Notes under the pieces: generated by a model | The model's input: the letters and a program-made list of their open reading frames with translations, nothing else | Told to the model about the DNA's origin: nothing | Database searches by the model: none | Position numbers and translations under genes: made by a program | Assembly (NCBI GenBank): GCA_027924585.1 | Contig: BSBM01000865.1 | Coordinates: forward strand, 3,224,001 to 3,288,000 | Reading direction: 5' to 3' | Source of the DNA: Larix kaempferi | Taxonomy: Eukaryota > Streptophyta > Pinopsida > Pinales > Pinaceae | Length of the DNA: 64,000 nucleotides | Shown here: piece by piece, positions 32,947 to 44,832 of the stretch | Layout: every line of letters starts with the position of its first letter | How positions within the stretch are numbered: the stretch's first letter is position 1

Positions 32947-34530
32947 GTTATCACATATATAGTAGCTGGGCTACCATACATTATTCTTCTGATTCCAGTA
33001 CACTATTCCGCCAGTTCCCTTACATTGAGATGCTGAGATGAGCATCTATATTGGATCACTATCAGATTTTGGACAGCAGTTGTATTCCCCATGCCATGAC
33101 TGAGTCTCAGGACACTCAGAGAGATGACCGATGTAGCCATTATACCATTGGTACAGAGCAGTCAGTAGTGCCCAGAGTTACAGCAGCAGTTTCAGAGGAC
33201 GAATGATGGTACAGGTGATGAGCATTCAGGTATATGACTCAGCAGGTATATCATGGTGTTATGGTTATATTGCTTTTATATTTATTCTTATAGCATGTCT
33301 TAGCACTTAGTGTCATGATCTGGCGATCATATAGATATGTGGACCTGGTTGATCTTATTATATATATTATATTGTCCCTACTCAGACTTAGAAGTTCACT
33401 ATTCATACTCATTTGTCTTACCCTCCTTAGGGAGAATAGAGGTGATCATTCCACCATACCTTGGCTTGCTAGTGTCGGCTCCATTATTCATTGTCTCCAT
33501 CTATCCATTGCCTACCTTTTAATTTATCACCCTGACTTACTACTAATGACTAGTGACATGGAGGATCTTTTCCCCACTGTAGCCTCTGTATTGGATGAGC
33601 TTCCTTGTTTATTGTGTCTCGGCTCTGAGTTGGTGACAAAACTTACCTATGGTGAGTTGGAGTTCCTTGTGAATTCCCCCTAGTCACTAAAGTTGTGTTG
33701 GCTAAACCTGAAACTTTTAGTGCTGCCATGAATACAAAGTCTAGAAAAAATGAAATGTTATATCTTGTATGAAAAGCCCATTCATGCAATGTGTTTCTAA
33801 ACACACATGAATGAAAGGCATGCCAAATGAAAATGGCCATGAAAATAAAATGTTATATCTTTTGGAAATGTAAATACCTAGGTAAACAAGCTGTCTGTGA
33901 CACACCTAGAAGTGCTCAGGTAAACAAGTGCCTTAAAAACACACCTGCAGCAGAAAGCCTAAATAAATGTAAATCTATGCAATGTGTTTATAAACACACA
34001 TAGATCAAGGCTATGGAAACTTCAGGCCCAAAAAGCAATGGAACTTAAATGCTATATCAAGACAATTGTTGGCCTTATTTGTATTATGGATTGTGCGCAT
34101 CTGTTAAAGGTGAATAAACCCTCTTTGAACAACTCATCCATTTGTGAGACACCGCCATTCACTGTGTTGTTGCTCATTCAGTATATACTATGGTGTGTAT
34201 TCCCTTTCCCTTTGCCAAAGTGTCACAAAGTTAAGTCAGTCAAGTCATCCCTTAGCCTAGCCAGTTATTTTAGCCTTCACCCTTCACTAGCAAATTGATC
34301 ACAGCTATGAAGTGAATATGATCTTGAAAGTCTAGTCTGAGTAATAATAATAATTAGTGACATATATTTGGATTTAGATCGCCAATAATGATTACTTTGT
34401 GTTATAATTGTTATTTGAATAAGTTGTAGAGCATGCATTAACCTTTGACACTTTGCAGCAGCTTATCATGATGGTCTGAGTTATATTTGGTCATGTTGAC
34501 TTGGTCAAACCTAGTTTGACCAAGGTCAAC
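32947..34530. repeat. diverged second copy of 24747-26463
   Basis: It starts tgttatcacat like 24747. Shared landmarks in the same order are gggctaccat / ggagctaccat, attcagcagag- and cagcagca-type words, a gtatatcatgg / gcatatggtatgg stretch, acacacatg / acacacacgg, and gttgacttggtcaaac / atttgacttggtcaaac. Identity is low and patchy, so this is an ancient duplication or the start of a second LTR. Confidence 0.4.
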
Positions 34531-37500
34531 CATAGGACATGAAATGGTTGGACCTTATGATGATATGGATAGATGATATATGGTCTATGTACATGTACAT
34601 GATGATTCTATGCAGCAGATACAGGGTTATGATGATGATTCATGGTGTACAACATTATTTGATCATTTACAGATTATTATTATTTCACCTGTTCCGGTAT
34701 ATTGGATATATATTTTGACCATGCAGAGATTCATATGGTGTATGAGTACACATCTTGGATAGATTTGGACTTTCTGAGTCCAATGAGACAGTCTGTTTTC
34801 AGTTCCGAGCACTTACAGTGATGATTGAGCCTCAGTAGGCTATCCCAGTGCAGTTTTGGTCTGTCGGAGACCCTGTCAGAGCGGATGTGATTTTTATTTG
34901 GTTGACCTAGGGCACTGTACTTGGAGGGGGTGGTCCAGCCACTTGTTTTTACCATATTACCCCCCCTCTCGGACACACTGGTGCCCTCACCTTGACAGCG
35001 CAGGCACTCCAGGAGGCAGTTTGGGGCAATTTCACGCTTCCCGAGGCATTTCAGGATTGGTAGAAATGGCTATTGAGGAAATCGATTTGGGCTACTGAGG
35101 CAATTTTTTGGCATGGGATGATCAGTGATGATGGATCGATGTCTTCCACACCTCCTCCAGCAGTTTCAGCTTCATCGGGGCCCGCATCCATCACTTATGG
35201 CATTTTCTGATGATTTCTGAGGTCTTTTGAGGCCTACGATTTGTCCATAGAGGCACGATTTGGTATATTGATGACTATTTTATTATTATTGTGCTATGGG
35301 GATTGACCAAGAGTGGCTAAAATTACCCCTTGGACCCACCATAAGCTTCTTATTATATTTTGTCATCATGATTTGGTGGGATTCCCCTCTTCTAGGGCGA
35401 TTTTGTCCACTCATATTATATTTTATTAGTGATCCATGTATTTTATTGTTGAGCTCATCTCAACCATTGATTAGACATTTGTTTCTTTTAATCTTAGCCA
35501 CTCATCCAAAAAGTGGTTAGGATTTTGATGCCTCTCCTTCCTATTTAAAGGAGAGAGCTTCTCATTTGTAAGGGGACTTGTGGCTCTGGATTATTGGAAT
35601 AGAAAATTATTATTGCATCTATCTCCAGTGTTGTGGTGAATGTTTTTGGTGTTCGTTCGTTGGTTCTTCCTTTGCACTGAGTTATTGGATATCTTGTTTT
35701 GCCATATCTTTTGTACCACATTTTTTGCATCTACAGGTGGAGGCCGATTTGCTTTGAGGAGGAAGTATTGGTAGGGGAAGACTCTCCCTACTTCTTCTTT
35801 GGATCTCTTCGTTGGTAACAGGAAGTATTACTGTCCCAGGACCTTCTATTCTATGTTATCATTGCATTTTACTTGTATTTCCTCCATACTTGACCTCTCT
35901 GATTGAAATCGATTTTCCTTGGATTGACAGGTAGAGGAGGGCGCACTTGTGGGCTAGGGCATCAATTTGGCAAGCAAAATCAACAATCTCTTATTTGATC
36001 TCTGCGGGAATCTTCCTCAACATCAAGGCACCTCATTCACATCACTCAAGTATGATCTCAAGGTAATTTCTTTCCATGATCTATCCACTTGTCTAAAACA
36101 TTTAAAACCCTAATTAATCAAAACCCCCATTTTTACATTTTTTCAGATCTACTAAGATCTAGTGGCTTTTTGGGTAAGATATTTAAAAACCCACCTCTAT
36201 AGTATCCACGGCATCCCGGATCTATAGTTTGGTGAGGATTGGCCTCCATTTGACCCTCTTCCCAAGGCATTTAGCCTTCTCCAAGCAAGGGCGCACTTCC
36301 TAGTTTGGGTGGGTTGACCTAGATCTAGTACGTGGGTAGTTGAGATTCCACTTGATTCGTGATCTACACATCCAATAACTTACCCCCAGATTGTCACTTT
36401 TCTGATTTCTACCTTGTGGGCCCTATTCCACATTTTAAGGGATTTAATCCCCATTTTGGACCACTTGGTATCTTTAAACTCAGATCTAGTAAGATCTAGC
36501 CATCGGATTGCCTTGAAATTGTAGATCCACACTCCCCATTGATCAACCTACTTGGATCTATAGTTTGGATGCTATCGGACGTGTCTTGACCCCACTTATC
36601 CCACTTTTAGGCCTCCTTGGGCAAAGTTGCACCACCTTGGAGAAGGGAGTTTGTCCACTTCTAGGACATGGGTACTTGAGATTTTCATGGATTTGGAACG
36701 AGGATAATTCAAAACCTAGGTCTAGTAGGTCACCTTGTCAAATCTTGCCTTGGGGATAGCATTCCTTGTTTTAAGGGATTGTGGTCCACTTAGGTCAAAC
36801 CTAGATCTAGACCTATTCATCCATCAAGACTTTAATTGCCCACTTGTCTCATGCAATAGGAGTCCTTAACCACAAGTTAACTTTACTTTGACTCCATTAT
36901 CCCAATTCCCAAGGCACTGGTCTCTCTCCAAGTCAATTCGACTTTCCTAGATTGTTGGATTAACTTGTGGTTTGACCCTTGTGTGGTAAACTAAACCCTT
37001 TGGTGCCATCATACTTCATGATCAAGCTTGTCACTTGTACTAGTTAGCCCCAATTCAACCCTAAACTACCCTGCATTGGACACGATTCCCAAGGCAGTGG
37101 ATTTTCTCACATTGAACTAGTACTTTAATCCTAGATCCTATTTCGCAAATCATAAGTCACTCTCACATCAATAATGAACCAAAGCTATACTCATTGAACC
37201 CCTCACTTGTCTTGTGACTTCATCCTAAGGTCTAGGATAAACCATACACCTTACTTCACTTAGAATTTACTTGATTTGGTGTCTTGGTTTTGATCTCTCC
37301 TGTCGGGAGTAGATCGAGTCTCCCCCTTTGTTGTCTGGGCTAGATAACATATAGTGAAGGTTACCTCGACTGGCGTGACAACCATCTATTGGAGGTCGAG
37401 GTGATCATGGTTGCACCTTTTGAGTTGCCCTTCCCTATTGCCATCCATGAGTGGATACATCCTTAGGGGTAACTACAGTTTAGGTGGTAACAGGAACTTT

Positions 37501-38020
37501 GGCTAAGTGGTATGGGGGGCTAAAACAGCCCATAGACACCCCCCCAACCACCTATTTGCATGTTTATTGGGCCCCACGAATGGCCCCACCTTCCACATGG
37601 GCGTTAAAGGGCAATTCGCCCCCACCTCTCTTGAGCTCTCCTCCACCATCGATTTGGCATTTGAGAGAGTGCATCTCAGCCATTGATTTTGGAGGTAGTT
37701 AGGGTTGACTCGTTGAGTATGAGCATTCTATATAAGAGAAGAGACTCACCCATTTTGTAGCTCTCTTGGCACATTGTATACTTGATATTGGACTGATATA
37801 GAGACATTTTTCTCCCAATTTCTTGAGATAATTTGTATGGATGTTGATGGTCTTGATTATTAGCTGGTTTTTATAGCTTTGTGGAGTAATTTCAGTGAGT
37901 TTTCTGCCCATATTTGGCGAATGTGAATTGCAGGGAGAGTGGCCATTTGAAGGGAGGCGCTACACTTGGAGTGGAGCTCCACTCTTGCTCTTCTCGTCAA
38001 AATATTCACAAGGGAGTTGT
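34531..38020. other. unassigned interior of the old block, with LTR-promoter-like segments
   Basis: No protein-coding homology was seen. Two segments look like LTR core promoters: ctatttaaaggagagagcttctc near 35541 and ctatataagagaagagactc near 37729, each followed by polyadenylation-like AT-rich text. Having two suggests remnants of more than one LTR, but no termini were found. Confidence 0.35.
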
Positions 38021-39946
38021 CTATGCTATTTAGCTTGTCAATTTCTTCATTTTCAGCCATTCATTTTCTATTCTTGCTTGGTTATTTGCTGCACATGTTG
38101 ATTCTCTCTTGTTTGTGGCAGGTACCCAGGGCGCAACTGGTCATCTAGCTGCTCAAACGCCCATAGAAACTCGCTGGTTGCTCAACTATTGAACGTGGAA
38201 TTGGTCTTCAAGCTATTTCATCCATACATTTCTATCCCAGGTATGCTTCTTTGTTGGTCTCATAGATTTCAAATTTCATTGTGTGTGTGTTAAGCTGGAA
38301 ACTGTCAAAATAAACCCTAAACTAAAAAGAACTAAAAATTTCACCGTTAAAAACCAAATTTTATTACAAACCCACTTCCAAAATAATTTTCAGAACTCAA
38401 TCTCAAAGTTTCACTCTCTTCCGACTCCATTTGCCCAATAAACCAGCACTAGTCCACTCACTAATTTCGCCCCAATTGGGCATTTTCGATTTTTCTGCTA
38501 GGTTGGGTCATTTCGGGCTTGTGGGTATTTCTGTTTTGGTTTGTACTAATTAAACATCATCTAATATAAACACAAACTTGCTAGAAGTCGTGTGTAATCA
38601 CTGATTTTATTTTTGCCCTACATACTTGGTCAAATTTGGGTCAATTTCCCCTATAGGCAGAATTTCATCTTCCACTTCTAGCTGATTTTATATTTCTGAT
38701 TTTATATTTCTGATTTCATTTCCAGCCACTAAACATCTTAATTCAACCATCTTCATCTTCAAAATCAGATCAGAAATTGGTTTAGTTAAGCGCTCCATCC
38801 ATTTCCCAATTTCTGTCATTTGGTTGGAAAAGGGTCTTAGACATTTTCGATACTCATCTCTTATTTGTATTTGTTCTATCTTTTGGGGTTTTGGGTGTCT
38901 ATTTTGTCTCTCAACCATCACTAGTTGAGCGGGGTCTCCCCCCTGACTTGGCTATTTGCCTTGTCTGAAGCAACAACGCCTTTCTATGCTATTTAGCTTG
39001 TCAATTTCTTCATTTTCAGCCATTCATTTTCTATTCTTGCTTGGTTATTTGCTGCACATGTTGATTCTCTCTTGTTTGTGGCAGGTACCCAGGGCGCAAC
39101 TGGTCATCTAGCTGCTCAAACGCCCATAGAAACTCGCTGGTTGCTCAACTATTGAACGTGGAATTGGTCTTCAAGCTATTTCATCCATACATTTCTATCC
39201 CAGGTATGCTTCTTTGTTGGTCTCATAGATTTCAAATTTCATTGTGTGTGTGTTAAGCTGGAAACTGTCAAAATAAACCCTAAACTAAAAAGAACTAAAA
39301 ATTTCACCGTTAAAAACCAAATTTTATTACAAACCCACTTCCAAAATAATTTTCAGAACTCAATCTCAAAGTTTCACTCTCTTCCGACTCCATTTGCCCA
39401 ATAAACCAGCACTAGTCCACTCACTAATTTCGCCCCAATTGGGCATTTTCGATTTTTCTGCTAGGTTGGGTCATTTCGGGCTTGTGGGTATTTCTGTTTT
39501 GGTTTGTACTAATTAAACATCATCTAATATAAACACAAACTTGCTAGAAGTCGTGTGTAATCACTGATTTTATTTTTGCCCTACATACTTGGTCAAATTT
39601 GGGTCAATTTCCCCTATAGGCAGAATTTCATCTTCCACTTCTAGCTGATTTTATATTTCTGATTTTATATTTCTGATTTCATTTCCAGCCACTAAACATC
39701 TTAATTCAACCATCTTCATCTTCAAAATCAGATCAGAAATTGGTTTAGTTAAGCGCTCCATCCATTTCCCAATTTCTGTCATTTGGTTGGAAAAGGGTCT
39801 TAGACATTTTCGATACTCATCTCTTATTTGTATTTGTTCTATCTTTTGGGGTTTTGGGTGTCTATTTTGTCTCTCAACCATCACTAGTTGAGCGGGGTCT
39901 CCCCCCTGACTTGGCTATTTGCCTTGTCTGAAGCAACAACGCCTTG
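38021..39946. repeat. perfect-looking 963-bp tandem duplication
   Basis: The segment starting ctatgctatttagcttg at 38021 is repeated head to tail from 38984, with constant offset 963. Reading both copies I found no difference. At the right edge the first copy runs caacaacgcctt into tctatg and the second runs caacaacgcctt into gtccgg, placing the junction at 38983/38984 with a few bases of microhomology. In a surrounding block that is clearly ancient, an identical duplication must be very recent or an assembly artefact. Confidence 0.9.
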
Positions 39947-40072
39947 TCCGGTGTGACGACCATTCTTCGAACGATGGACTTGGTGTTTGCAGGTTTCACC
40001 TACCTGGCTACTTATCCTCTACCATCCCGAACGGGATATCTTTTAGTAGCAGCTAGAGCTAGTGTGATAACA

Positions 40073-40523
40073 CTAACCATCAACCGAAATAGGCTAGCAG
40101 AACGCTGAAATCTTCTACTATGTGTCTAGTTCAATGCTGACATCAAACTCTCGAACTTGGCGATAACAATCACTCAGAGGTTTTCTGGAATGGTTGGGAT
40201 GGGCTGACACCAAACCAACTGGAGAGCTGAAAACAGGAAGTGAACAACAGAAACTAGCTGAACCTTTGCATCTTGACAATATTTTGCCAAGTTAGCTAGA
40301 AGCTTGCACATGCTTCTGCTAATATAAGATGCTCTCGATACCGGTGGTTTTAGGATGACCACCAACTCTAGAGCTCGGTCGAACATAGCTCTTCACAGGC
40401 TCGCTTGTTACTGACGGTCTTCATTCCCCCCTGTCAGGAACAATGTGAGGAGAGGAGAGTCTCATGGTGTCACAACTAGACACAAAACACATGAGTACTC
40501 TATGTCATATATATCTCATGTCT
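40073..40523 (-). other. 3' part of the gag-only element beyond the inserted block
   Basis: On the minus strand this lies downstream of the gag-like frame. It holds the second copy of the diverged duplicate at 40240-40370. No pol-like reading frame follows gag, which supports the gag-only interpretation. Confidence 0.5.
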
Positions 40524-41465
40524 TCAGAATACATGCATATCAGGTGGCATCTTTGAATCTGGTGGCTGTCCAAACTCACCGTGGATCAGGCTCGCTTGAT
40601 ATGGCTTACTTGAGGAAGGTTGTAATTGTTTGTTGTCAGAAGGACAAGGCTTCGAAACTTGATGCCTGACATTATGTTCCCCCCTGTCAAGTACAAAGTG
40701 AGGAGAAGAAGATGTCTCAACTGCAAGATGTGTCAATACTCGTGAATGAACTCTCTGGTATGACTTATAAATATTCTTAGTTGTTGACGACCATTGCCAA
40801 GAAGCAATCCACCCATAGTGAATCTTCTCTATTGCAGGTTTCTTCAAACTGAAGCATTTGTCTGATGAGAGTGTACATTTTCCACAATGCTTACAAGGGT
40901 GAAGATCAAAACAGTGATCTTTCATGTGGCCAACTCGATCAGAGTGTTGGCATGTCGAACTCTGAACTGATGTGGATGAACTCTCGTTGAGAAATCCAGC
41001 ACTCTGAAACTGGATGGGCTTGGAGAAATTAGGAATGTGAACTGTCACTTCCTTGTCATATCCAAGACCGGTTCTATGCTTCTTATGGTTGATCTCTCCC
41101 CATGGTCTAATGATGGGCTTGGAAGGAGCAAGCAAAACCTCTGTGTGCATGTCTTCATCTTCTTTTTCTTTCACTTCTGTACTGGTAACACTAATTTTCT
41201 CATGTGCTTCTGAAGTGGCATCAATTTGTGCAGGCTACGGAACTAGATCATAAAGAGGGTTATTCTGAACATGAACAAGTTCAGATTGTTGAAGCTGCAA
41301 CTCAAGTTGTAGGAAATCAAGTGCATCTTTTGAATCTTGCACACAATCTCGAATGTGTGTGAGTGTGTTCTTATCGATCATGATAGTGTCATCGACAGAG
41401 GAGAGAAGTAGAGTGTTCAGTAACTCTACAAGACCACTTAATCTTGCCATTGATAAAGGACTCAC
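40524..41465 (-). pseudogene. decayed gag-like frame with two altered zinc knuckles
   Basis: A single minus-strand frame from 41465 to 40524 is interrupted by one in-frame TAG at 41235-41237 and preceded by a TGA at 41466-41468. It encodes a charged region (KEKEDEDMHTEV) and then two adjacent knuckle-like motifs. The first has CX2SX4HX4C spacing (second Cys replaced by Ser). The second has CX2CX4LX4C spacing (His replaced by Leu). Spacing and position are those of a retrotransposon nucleocapsid, but each knuckle has lost one metal ligand. It is the only coding trace in this element, and assignment to a copia- or gypsy-type Gag was not possible. Confidence 0.55.
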
Positions 41466-44135
41466 TCAAATCATGGAGAAGGGCTTCTTGCAACTCCGCC
41501 CTTTTACAAGCACTCAACCTCAGAAAATGAAAGGTGTCGGTCTCAGCCGAAAATGCACCCAAATACAATGCAGCTCAATTCAATTTAATTTTGAATGGTA
41601 ACAAAAGAAACTAGTTGCAAGCTACAAAACTCAAATGTACTTACAACAATGAGGTTGAATCAACTTTATGCTCCAAAGTTGATGCTTTGAGTTCCTTGAT
41701 TACGATCTGGATAAGTTGATGATGCTGAGTCTCTTTGATTTTGATTTTGTTGAGTGAATACATAAACTCTCCCCCCTCAACAAAGCAAATAAGTCATCTA
41801 TCTCTCTGCAATAAATATTTATGCGTATACATTCATGGCAGTCTGTAAGTGCAGAATAGAATTTTCCAGCCAATGATTTATTTCTAATACCAATGACTCT
41901 TCAACTTCAACTTCACGGTCTTCAAAAAATGCAGTTCAACGCCTGTTTCTTCTGCACACCACGATTTGATAGACTTGCATGGGAAGATGTACCATTTGGG
42001 TTGTACCAATAGGAGTAAACTATATGCACAAAGCAACCATTTAACTAAACCATCACAGCAACAAAGACTCACTGACTCTACTGGAGTCACATGTACCTCT
42101 CCAAAATATGAACATAAAAGCAAGCACCTGTTACCTCAGCCTAAAACCGAATATACCAAGGAAAATAGCTCTTGTCAAAGGAAAGAGAAGACTCTGGTGT
42201 ATGCACTCTTAGATAGCTCGACTCGATGCAACTGGGATATGCCCTACTTTCAGTTCAATACCGCGATCAACACAGTCACGGAGAAACTGAGAGAGGAGAA
42301 CAGTTGTTGGCGTTTCTAAGGTGGTAGTATTCACACAGAAGCTTCGAAATGATAGCTGGAGCGTTGTATATGACATGGAGTCGAGCAGCATGCAAATTGG
42401 AAACACAAGAGCAGTCTTCATAGGCATACAACCTTAGTGATAAGACGCAGTCTTTTCTACGCAGCAATTATCAATGCAGCTCTAAGTCTCCACTTCATGC
42501 AATCAGAGAGAAATGAAATCGCAGTTATACCAAACCAATAGGCAGCTTCAACAGATATCCATCAACGCACAGGTCGCAGCTCTCGATGTGGCAGGTTGCA
42601 GCTCCACAATATGGAAGATCTGGGCAGAAATGACACTTCAATCAAATGTATGTCACCTTCACGCAGCCATTGACTTACTCTTGGACGCAGAGCTCATCCT
42701 TGGACTCAATCCCACGGAGCAGTGTGAATGATGCTCACACGCAGCCCATGCAGCAACACGGAGAGCAATCCATCAGCTTGAATCTTTGATAGAGAAAGCT
42801 CCATTCTTTGCAAGCTCCAATCGTATTTTATTCACAATAGCACATTTACACATGAGGCAGCACGGTCTTTCATGCAATGGTCTCCATACAGCTATGGCAG
42901 GTCGCACCAGAATTTAGGGCAATCTCCACAAGCTTGCAGCTCAAATCGCAGTCTATGGACACAACTCTTCAACGTGAAAGTCCCATCTCTTCAACGTGAA
43001 GGTCGCAGCTCTCTTTCACGCATTTCAAACAATTCAATGCAATCCTCAAAGATATGTATTTCACTTTTCCACGATATGCAGTCATCCACCGTAGCTTTCC
43101 ACCACGAGCTCTTAACACTTCAATGTAGCTTTCATGCAATTCATCCACACGTGGAGCTATCATTCTCCATGCACTCTAGTGAACTCAGATATCAATCTTT
43201 CTGGCATACAAAATTTCAATGGAAACCAGGAGGTCGCAGTGTTTCCATGGGGTACTGCCATATCAACTGGAGTAATCAATCCAACACCAGTTGGACCAAT
43301 AGTAGAAGGGTAGTCTCCCACTCGACCCAAGAAGAGACTTCAACAATAGATATCTCTATGCACAGAGATGCAGTCTTCACTTCAAAAGGGAGGTCACAGC
43401 ATTGCCATATGATTCCACTAGTTAAGAAATGGTGTATACAAATCACTGGTTATCCAATTTTCACTATGGATTTCTCCTCCATGCCAGCTTCTCCAAAACT
43501 TCTTAACGCATAGCTCTCACAACAAAGAAGCGCTAGGCTATACTCAATGCAGTCAAGGGCGTTTACCAAGAGAGTTCATTCAGAGATGCACGGTGGTGTA
43601 TGGACGCTCAGCTACAGGCTGCAAGCTTCAACGCGGCATGAAGATAAAGGGCACGTGTAATGATGGATAGTGGATTGTTGACACTGGCATGCAGAAGCCT
43701 AACAAAACGTTCCAGAAAATGAATGGTAATTCGGAAGAAGAGGACATTAGAGCACACCAGACTGAGGACAGGAAATGTGGCAGGTCTGGTAGAATAATCA
43801 ATATGCCATATTAACATATAGATGCAGGGAAGAAACGTTCTCACGACTAACTGTGCAGGTGCATAAATAATAAATTGAGAGAATGGCAATGGCAAGTGAG
43901 CAGTTAATATACTTGACTATATTACCAAACCATCGAGAGTCCGGAGTCAAATGTCAAATTCGCTGCTTTCATTGCAGGCATGCAGAATGACGAGCAGGCA
44001 GAATTTTAGGTCTGAAAAAAGCCCAGGTGCAGAAAATAAAAACGGTTACCTTATTGTAGGTTTGACAAGACTAGAAGCGCGGGACTGATCTCAGGCATAT
44101 AGCATATCAGCACAGGCCACACAGGCACCACAGTA
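41466..44135 (-). other. 5' internal region of the gag-only element, non-coding
   Basis: This covers about 2.7 kb between the primer site and the gag-like frame. From 42560 to 43620 the word gcagctc or tcgcagt recurs at irregular spacing in otherwise unrelated text, giving a quasi-periodic plus-strand frame (42872-43513) that has no family resemblance. No splice or start signals could be assigned. Confidence 0.4.
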
Positions 44136-44147
44136 GCTCTGATACCA
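44136..44147 (-). promoter_or_regulatory. primer-binding site of the gag-only element
   Basis: The plus strand reads gctctgatacca, so the element strand has tggtatcagagc, the exact initiator tRNA-Met primer site, one base from the 5' LTR. This fixes the element's orientation. Confidence 0.92.
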
Positions 44148-44148
44148 C

Positions 44149-44388
44149 TGTTAGGTTGCCCATTGGGAAAATAGGTAGATTGGCTTACACACAAAGCCAA
44201 ATACAAAATGAAGCACAAACAGAATAAGCGTGGAGGCACATATATTTCTCATTAACCGAATGTACATATATATACAATGAGAATTGTCCCTTGGGTTTCA
44301 TATTCCCAAGTGGACTCTTGGACTCACGGGTGACTCTTAGTCCCCCTTGCACATTGATATTCCTCACACCGAGGATTAGACTCCAACA
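44149..44388 (-). repeat. 5' LTR of the gag-only element
   Basis: It is 240 bp and pairs with 24317-24557. On the minus strand it begins tgttggagtctaatcctc and contains a tatatatatg box near 44272. The target duplication attat follows at 44389-44393. Confidence 0.88.
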
Positions 44389-44393
44389 ATTAT

Positions 44394-44495
44394 TTATTAT
44401 TATTGTACCTTTATTGTACCTCCGTCGAAGATGTTTTTCCTTTGTTTGGGGATGTCATTATTGTATTTGGTCATGTAAGAATATCGAGGTAAAAG
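44394..44495 (+). repeat. copia 5' LTR, second fragment, truncated
   Basis: It matches 49680-49783 of the 3' LTR up to atatcgaggtaaaa and then diverges abruptly. The remaining 430 or so bases of LTR, including its TATA box and the primer site, are missing. The next sequence is unrelated leader DNA. Loss of the promoter half means this copy could not have been transcribed normally. Confidence 0.75.
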
Positions 44496-44832
44496 AGGGC
44501 TAGGCTAACACGCCTCAAGGAGGCACATCTTTTGGTGGTAGCAAAATTCAGTTTGGAAAATTTTCATTTTTGGCCCTATCACTACTGTCGGGGGAAACTA
44601 GGGCATCAAATTTTTGGAGCTTCCATTCACCAATCCAGGAAAAGGAGTACATTGGACAACTCGCCTTGAGGAGGCGCATCTTTCTATCCAAGAAGAAGTT
44701 CAAGATTCCAAGTTTGAAAAATTAGGGCTTCTCTGTCAAACCCTAGGTCAACCAGCTCTAGAACCAGGTTGGGCATCTCAAACTGGTAAGATCTAATTCC
44801 TTGCTATTTCCATTTGAGGTTCTCATATCAAA
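44496..44832 (+). other. copia leader with two related segments
   Basis: The words aacacgcctcaaggaggcac (near 44507) and aactcgccttgaggaggcgc (near 44659) are near copies about 150 bases apart, each followed by atctttt or atctttc. No primer-binding site is visible, consistent with a deletion spanning the LTR end. The gag ATG follows at 44833. Confidence 0.5.

Larger units (their letters stand above)
24747..40072 (+). mobile_element. old LTR-like block with 9-bp inverted ends, itself host to a chromovirus
   Basis: The left edge is tgttatcac and the right edge is gtgataaca, a perfect 9-bp inverted pair with TG and CA ends. Flanks are ctgac and ctaac, a target duplication with one mismatch. A second start-like sequence, tgttatcacat, occurs at 32947, and the stretch after it parallels the stretch after 24747. 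One reading is a retroelement with very long LTRs in which part of the first LTR and the internal region were deleted. No pol sequence belonging to it remains. Excluding the chromovirus and the 963-bp duplication it is about 8.5 kb. Plus-strand orientation is inferred only from a TATA-like tatataag near 37731. Confidence 0.5.
24317..44388 (-). mobile_element. gag-only LTR retrotransposon inserted in the copia 5' LTR
   Basis: LTRs of 240-241 bp (tgttaggttgccc...gactccaaca) bound a 20,072-bp span with target duplication attat (24312-24316 and 44389-44393). The primer site (44136-44147) lies beside the right LTR and a purine run (attaagggggatt on the minus strand) beside the left, so it runs on the minus strand. 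Without the block at 24747-40072 it is about 4.7 kb. It holds only a decayed gag-like frame with two altered zinc knuckles and no protease, reverse transcriptase or integrase, so it is non-autonomous (TR-GAG or LARD class). LTRs differ at about 9 of 240 positions plus one indel, near 4 percent. Confidence 0.87.

Noticed and set aside
42872-43513. 213-codon plus-strand frame in the gag-only element
   Set aside because: It is antisense to the element and made of recurring gcagctc/tcgcagt words. No recognisable domain or start context was seen.
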